In this document: in pieces, positions 58,366 to 64,000 of the stretch
How positions within the stretch are numbered: position 1 is the stretch's first letter
Layout of the letters: every line of letters begins with the position of its first letter
DNA from: Rutpela maculata
Taxonomy: Eukaryota > Arthropoda > Insecta > Coleoptera > Cerambycidae
Assembly: GCA_936432065.2 (NCBI GenBank)
Contig: OW386285.2
Location: forward strand, 370,203,249-370,267,248
Direction of reading: 5' to 3'
Length of the DNA stretch: 64,000 bases
The notes under the pieces: model-generated
Seen by the model: only the letters and a program-made list of their open reading frames with translations
Told to the model about the DNA's origin: nothing
Database searches by the model: none
Made by a program: the position numbers and the translations under genes

Positions 58366-60593
58366 TCCGACAACTTCAGAGCTAATTTTCGAGAAACCAG
58401 TTTTTTTGACAAGCCAATTTGTCTGCATAAAAACCGTCCGATTTAATCTAAACGTTATTTTTTAACAATAGTTATGATTCTAATTCAATAAATTCCTATT
58501 GTCTTCTTACTAAGTGTAATTTTAGCTTAAAAATCTTTCTTGGTGCTTACGCAAACGTTAATTTAGATAATTCAGTATAGACATACTAATACTACAGTAA
58601 AAATAACTGAAATAATGGACTACCTCTGATAAAATTATTATCTAGCTAAAATTTGCAGAATATTATCTTTATATCATTAGTAACAACATATAAAACTTCA
58701 CCGACCCATAATCAGGGGCTTCATCCTTAAAACCACCCTTAATGGTACGATTATTCTGCTCATAAATTTGAAACTAATAATCAAAATATCTAGTCAGGCA
58801 ATTTATGAAAAATCAAATTCCCTCTCGCATGCTATACAAATGATATACTTAGCTCAACTACCACATAGAAAGATCATCCCAGTAGCAGCCCTAAATGTAC
58901 AGTTTTCCAGTTTTTAGCTTATTACTTAGGAATAAACGTTTTAGGTGGATTTCAAAATAAATAATTCATAGAGAGTTGATTGCTCTCTCAAGCGATATAT
59001 AACATAATAAACTTACTTTAGTACTGCCCCCACGACCTGATTTGAGTCGCACGGTACGCAATGCAATAAATATTCTATTATCTTATAACACATTATTCTA
59101 TTGGTACATACATACGAGTATATTGATATTTATGATGACTACTTGATGAAAGGTTCTGTAGGTTAATAATGCAACGAACATTTTTATTAAATTGTCTAGA
59201 TATTTTGGTACCACTCATTTCGTAAAAGTCTTGTTAAACATACTTCAATTACATTTTAAGTTAAATTAATATCATCTATTTATCTACGTACACTGCATTT
59301 GAACCTGAGAGACATACTGTATATTGCAGTTTCGATATCTTGTACATTTCCGTAGTATTGTGTGTTTAATCAAAAACCTTAGTAACAAAATTGTAATGAA
59401 ACATATTTTTTACAAAAATGTCAGTTTATACGTCCCTCGATCGCGAATATTACCCAATTTCACGAGAGAGGACGAATTTTTTGCATTCGGTAGCGCCTTA
59501 ATGCGACGTTCATTAGTTTCGTAGTAGTTTCTTTAAAATCACCTTAACATTTCAAAGTAAAATTGATGTATCTCTTAATCTACGTAAAGTTCTTTCTAAC
59601 CTGAGAGACTCATTATAAAGTATACAGTTCTGATATCTTTTCAATTAAAGATATTTAATAGGAAATTGGAATCTTCGTATTTGTGTGTGTATAATTAAAA
59701 ACCTTAGTAACATTTTTCTCTAAGACTATAATAAAACACAGTTTGTATAAAATATGATAGTGCCCACGCATCTAGCGATCGCCCTGTATAGCGGATATGG
59801 CTCAAATTCAATGTCACAAGAAGTATTCCACCGTGTTATTTTACATACGGTTATAATATAGCTATTTGACAAAGTTAAATAAGTATAATACGGGCTGTGG
59901 GGAGGCGGGAAGGTTTCTGTGCATATCTTTATATTTTGTAGTAAAAACTTCTTAAATTAACTTATTTTACGTAATAAATTTTTATTTATATCCTGGAGAA
60001 AACTGCAAATCCCATAGTAAATGGATCAACCTGTATAGAAGCCGCTAGCACTGGCACTGGTTGAAAATTCCCAGCTGAATACACTGCAGTCTGAAATATT
60101 TCAAATTGTTTAAAGTTTAAAGGAGGAAATTTTAAAATAATCATATCCGTCTGCCCAACTGAAATATTAATGAACTTTCATTATTTGAAATCGTATTTTT
60201 GTAGAAATATAACGCCGCAGTTGGAAAACTAAATCTGCTCAACATACAGTTAATAATTGAGAACAAAAACTAAATTCTGAATAATTCAACTATAACTGTA
60301 ATTTAATAATTATATACTGTAAAAATTATCGAAATTTTTTGTGATAATGAAGAATTAAGGCTTTTGTTCAAATTCGATATGCATGGTGGTATGACAAAGA
60401 ACTCGCCATTTTATTTATTCCTGTAAAATAACACACCTAGGAGCTGCGTGAGAGACGAATTTTATCAAAGTTAATGTATTTGATGAACCGATATTTACAT
60501 AAATAAAATTAAGAAAAATAGAGAAAAACGTGGACCTTTTTATTACTTTTACGAAAGAAATAGTATCAAACGAAGTGATCTTATTTCATTTTA
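58366..60593. other. Unassigned AT-rich DNA with a diverged duplication
   Basis: Two segments (about 59262-59440 and 59545-59755) share ATCTACGTA..., AACCTGAGAGAC, TTCGATATCTT / TTCTGATATCTT, GTGTGT..TAAT and AAAAACCTTAGTAACA. No gene recognised. Confidence 0.45.
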
Positions 60594-60601
60594 CTTATTA
60601 T

Positions 60602-60841
60602 CAGGGCCGGATTAAGGATTGGCGCGCCCCTAGGCTAATCGTATGTTTGCACCCTCTTATTCATAGGCAAGGTTACGAAGTTTCAAGATTGATTAGCGGG
60701 GGGCGGCAGAAAATGGGAAAAAACATTTTTTTCTCGAAAATCGAAAATTGATTAGGGGAGGGGGTAATGAGAAGAGGGTGCAAAGAGCTCGCGGCGCCCC
60801 TAGGCTATAGCCTAGTTAGCCTTATGGATAATCCGGACCTG
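60602..60841. mobile_element. hAT MITE with perfect 8-bp target duplication
   Basis: 240 bp with ends CAGGGCCGGATTAAGG and, complemented, CAGGTCCGGATTATCC, flanked by CTTATTAT on both sides (60594-60601, 60842-60849). The interior has GCGCCCCTAGGCTA motifs as an inverted pair. Non-coding. Confidence 0.9.
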
Positions 60842-61320
60842 CTTATTATCACATTTTTCCATTAGTATTTATATGGCTATCTAATTATCTATTTATTGTA
60901 GAATATAAACGATCAGATAAATTCGATAATTGAAGAGCTAAGTGGATAAAGGTGTTATGTCACAAAAACACGTTATTGAGTAATTTAACTCGAACGTTTT
61001 TAGGTGAGAAATTTTTTGTCATAACGACTATATAGCTTGCATTTTGCGATGATATTGACATTTGATGTACTTTTCAGAGACAAATAACTAAAGTTGTCAG
61101 TTGTCATTATTTTCGAAAATTTTAAAAAAATAAGGTACATAACACCTTTATTCGTTCATAAGTCTCTCTGAAATGAATAAGGAATTAGTGAATAAAAGTG
61201 TTAAGAAATTAAACATATTTTATTATTATTAAAACATTGTACAATTTTTTGGTAGTCGAACAGTTCTACGGTTTTGAGCCACAGTTTGGTCATTTCCAAG
61301 TATGTTGTGATAATACAGCC

Positions 61321-62205
61321 TTACCATTCAGTTATGAATGGTAATTGTTCTTTAAGATTGGCCAGTTTTCCTATACTCAGGCTGCCCTTGTTTTCATTAA
61401 ACACCGTTAGAGCAATACAGTCGGAATTTATCTTATGCATTTTCTTTAAAATATCGACTTTGTAAAATGGAGTCATTTCATCTAGTGATGTAATAGTAGC
61501 ACCCATAGGTGCCATTTTATACCGTCGTGAAAATAAACCTTTTCATTGTTCAAGTTTTTCTTCCTGTTGTACAAATTGAGTTTTGAGGCAATTCCATCAA
61601 TATCCTTGAAATGATTCTTCATATCTATGACAACGGCGTCTTTGGGAGTTCTTAAAATTTCTCGATACTGGTCCGGGACGTAGATGTTTTGATGTTTCCT
61701 TAAAATTTTCTCGACTCTGCCAAAGTCTCTATCTGAATCTAAATATGAATGTCCCACCTCCGAAAATGTATGGTCGATAACTTTAAATTCTCTCTTTAAA
61801 ATCAACAACTGGTAAAGTGTAATGATATTGAAGTTTTTATTTTGTCCACCACAGGAGTCGGGCCATATTATAATGCGATTGATCTTTTCTTGGAAATATT
61901 CATTGTAAATTTGTGAAAAGATATGTAAGCAACTAGCAATTTCTAGGCTTTCACGGCTGGCCTTCAGTCCATGTGAAAAAGAACGTTTTTTTTTTTCAGT
62001 ATTCCTCCATGTATGTACGCCAAGGTTGTAAAACCACATTTGACGAAGGTAAAATGCTTTCGATGTACTTAATTTTGGCAGCGGCATGGTTTGCTGAAGA
62101 TCTAAAGTAAGAAAGCAAATCGTACTATCTACTGTAACTTTTGCTCCGTCACGCTTTTGTTGTTCGAAAGCTAGTTTGTAATTTTCTTTAGTATTATTTA
62201 TTTTA
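61321..62205 (-). pseudogene. DUF7869-type transposon protein, C-terminal part
   Basis: The minus-strand frame opens near 62205 (NYKLAFEQQKRDGAKVTVDS, LDLQQTMPLPKLSTSKAFYL) and reads RQMWFYNLGVHTW, then IIIWPDSCGGQNKNFNIITL, VIDHTFSEVGHSYLDSDRDF, GRVEKIL, YVPDQYREIL. The DSCGGQNxN and GHSxLxxDRDFGxIE blocks define this family, a presumed RNase H-fold transposase with conserved D and H/D residues, all present here. A one-base loss near 61510 shifts the frame; the C-terminus continues as PMGATITSLDEMTPFYKV to a stop at 61321-61323. About 290 codons; the N-terminal zinc-binding part usual in the family is missing. Confidence 0.75.
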
Positions 62206-62209
62206 GTTT

Positions 62210-63190
62210 TTTATTATTTTTTTTTAACCCAATAGATGTAAGCATAGCGAACCCTGTAATTCTTAAACGATAACCTTACAAACCCAAATGACCTTTGACT
62301 TGATTGGCGTAATTATCATACTTATTATTTTTTCCGCAAGAATTTCGGAATTCGCCAGATTTGCCTTAAACAATTTAATGCTCTTTCAAAATATTGGGTG
62401 GGCAAAAGCCATACCAGATATCAGTTTTGCTCTTGTCATAAAAATTTCTATGGTCCAGCCCTCTTCTACTTGTCAGCATAAAAATGTTTGTACAAAAATC
62501 AACACCGCAAAGCGTCGCTTTCCAGTATTTCTGATTTACAGACTAATTGGCTAGAATACTTTGGTAAATTCGTATTTTATTATTGCATTTTATATTGATA
62601 ATGTTTTGTTTTTAAAACATTATTGAAACTTGTCTGGGAAGAAATTGCCACTATGTGACTGATTTCTGCTGAATTGCCAAAAGGTATAAATGTGTTTACA
62701 GCAATTAGATACTAAAGTATCATCTCGACTATTGTACCATCTCATACCATTTCGAAATTGAACGAAATGAATATATGGATTAAAACACTATAAGCACTAT
62801 TTCTAAATATCAGCCAATTTATAAACATCTTACATGATTCATGAAATCGTTTATTCATTGCCATTTGTAATATCAGTTTACTACGACTGACCATTTTCAC
62901 TATAATAGTAAGAAACACTTAACACAACTTGTCACATTAATGTCAATATAACATAACTTTAAAAGCAAAGTGTTGTGGATTAAAACAATTTAATATCGCA
63001 CAGTAATGGATAAAGGTGGTATGTGATCAAGACACCTTTATCCATTAAATTATATAAAAACCATATGTACATAACACCTTTATCAAACATTAAAACGCAT
63101 TTAGGAAAGGTTTATTATCCCAAAAACTTATTGAAATGATAGATTATAAGTTAAAATGGTTGTCTGTGTAGAAATCTCAAAATTTTCAAA
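62210..63190. other. Interior of element J without readable gene
   Basis: Expected to hold the upstream exons of the DUF7869 gene, but no family motif could be read. The plus-strand open frame at 62288-62554 has none either. Confidence 0.35.
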
Positions 63191-63218
63191 ATGTCACATT
63201 ATCCACTTAGCTCTTCAA

Positions 63219-64000
63219 TCGTTACATTTCTTTGTGTAAAAGAAAAAAGCCACACAAGTTTCTACCAAGATGGTGACATGATATGCTTTTTACGGTGATT
63301 TTAATCGTAAAATCATAGGTTGTATCGCCAGAGCTGTGATTTTTGTCGAAAAATTTACTTAGAATATATTCGAGTTAATAATTCACGTAAAAGCCCCAGA
63401 CTGACGGATTAAGGCTTTTATCATGAATTATTAAGTCGAGCACAATTGTCAAAAAATATAGCTTCCGTAATTTACGTGATAAGATTTATTGTTCGAAGGG
63501 TATCTGTCAAGATTATACTCAAATCAACATATTATATGTGCATATATTTTTATCTATTTATTTATCAACCCTCACATACACGTAGTAATTGACATAAAAA
63601 GTTACAGTATTAAATCTCTTCAGTTATATTTCACAATTTCCTCCTTTATGATTACATAAACTCATGCAGTTTCAGTCTCTTGAGTGATTGAGTCACAATG
63701 ATTAAAGTGAGTTTTTCTTCTCATTACCTCCCACACATCTTATTAGATGTTCCCGCCCATATTCACTTCTGTTTTGTTGTGGTAAATAGATCTCTAGAAT
63801 ATAGCTTGTAAGGGAGGACGGGATGCAATTATTTTGGAGAAGATTGTTCATAAGTAGCTTCGGTTAGACTTCGCCCCACGTATTCTATAATATATAATAC
63901 TGGAAATAAAGGCAATTTATTAATATTATTATTATATAATTCAAATTAATCTTCAAGTCGATTAACATTTCAATTATTTTTGAAGCTGAGCAATCATTGA
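63219..64000. other. Unassigned AT-rich DNA
   Basis: Ends in a context with AATAAAGGCAATTTATTAATA, TTATTATTATATAA near 63905-63940, possibly a LINE 3' end. No gene recognised. Confidence 0.35.

Larger units (their letters stand above)
60930..63218. mobile_element. Element J, DUF7869-bearing DNA transposon
   Basis: The ends TTGAAGAGCTAAGTGGATAA and its complement (63199-63218) enclose 2.29 kb. Subterminal copies of GGTGTTATGT / ACATAACACC occur at 60953, 61136, 63009 (variant) and 63069. The flanks (TTCGATAA and TCGTTACA) are too diverged to call a duplication. One gene fragment on the minus strand. Confidence 0.75.

Noticed and set aside
60530..60751. 73-codon open frame
   Set aside because: Runs across the boundary of the hAT MITE at 60602, so it cannot be an old gene.

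Overview
The window reads as repeat-saturated, AT-rich nuclear DNA of an insect. The evidence is the set of element families present: a Penelope-like retroelement with a GIY-YIG domain, jockey-, RTE- and R1/I-like LINE debris, Tc1/mariner, hAT, Transib-like and foldback DNA transposons, and a DUF7869-type transposon gene. I found no convincing single-copy host gene. A beetle or a hemipteran would fit, but the sequence alone does not decide this. Almost every coding trace belongs to a mobile element and most are broken by stops or frameshifts.

Layout. 0-5 kb: Penelope tail, a mariner-type MITE, an hAT MITE with a perfect 8-bp target duplication, a CTGT-rich repeat family and a 1-kb inverted-repeat element. 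6.1-8.9 kb: three elements nested in each other. 9.8-13.3 kb: LINE remnants around a 1.3-kb foldback. 15-18 kb: a foldback and a Transib-like element with recombination-signal-like ends. 19.6-25.9 kb: degenerate repeats, a relative of the 6.9-kb element, a 1.24-kb hAT element and a tRNA-derived SINE head. 26.5-30.3 kb and 32.9-37.4 kb: two large TA-flanked foldbacks, each holding a decayed PIN/FEN-like nuclease gene. 43.4-45.8 kb: a small gene-less copy of the first foldback, split by a nearly intact LINE. 46.2-46.6 kb: (TA)n. 47.6-58.4 kb: a nest several levels deep made of a foldback with a DDE/SWIM gene fragment, a maT-like mariner, a 0.9-kb palindromic MITE, a 3.4-kb foldback and a 2.3-kb element with two divergent genes. 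60.6-63.2 kb: an hAT MITE and a DUF7869 element.

The strongest candidate for something undescribed is the group of foldback elements F1 (26526-30276), G (32890-37412) and I (55492-57796). All three lie between TA dinucleotides, begin G(T/A)(C/A)(C/T), have long inverted arms and carry pieces of one gene family: a PIN/FEN-like acidic core, an LPP..RA/YxQxxW region and, in F1, a CXC-like cysteine tail. Element I also carries, divergently, the N-terminus of a DDE_3-like transposase. This suggests a transposon class with a nuclease plus transposase gene pair and palindromic derivatives. A foldback without a recognised gene (M, 51539-54924) shares the end structure.

Nesting gives relative ages: outer elements are older, and the jockey-like LINE in F1 (13-bp target duplication), the LINE in F2 and the MITE K1 are among the youngest insertions.
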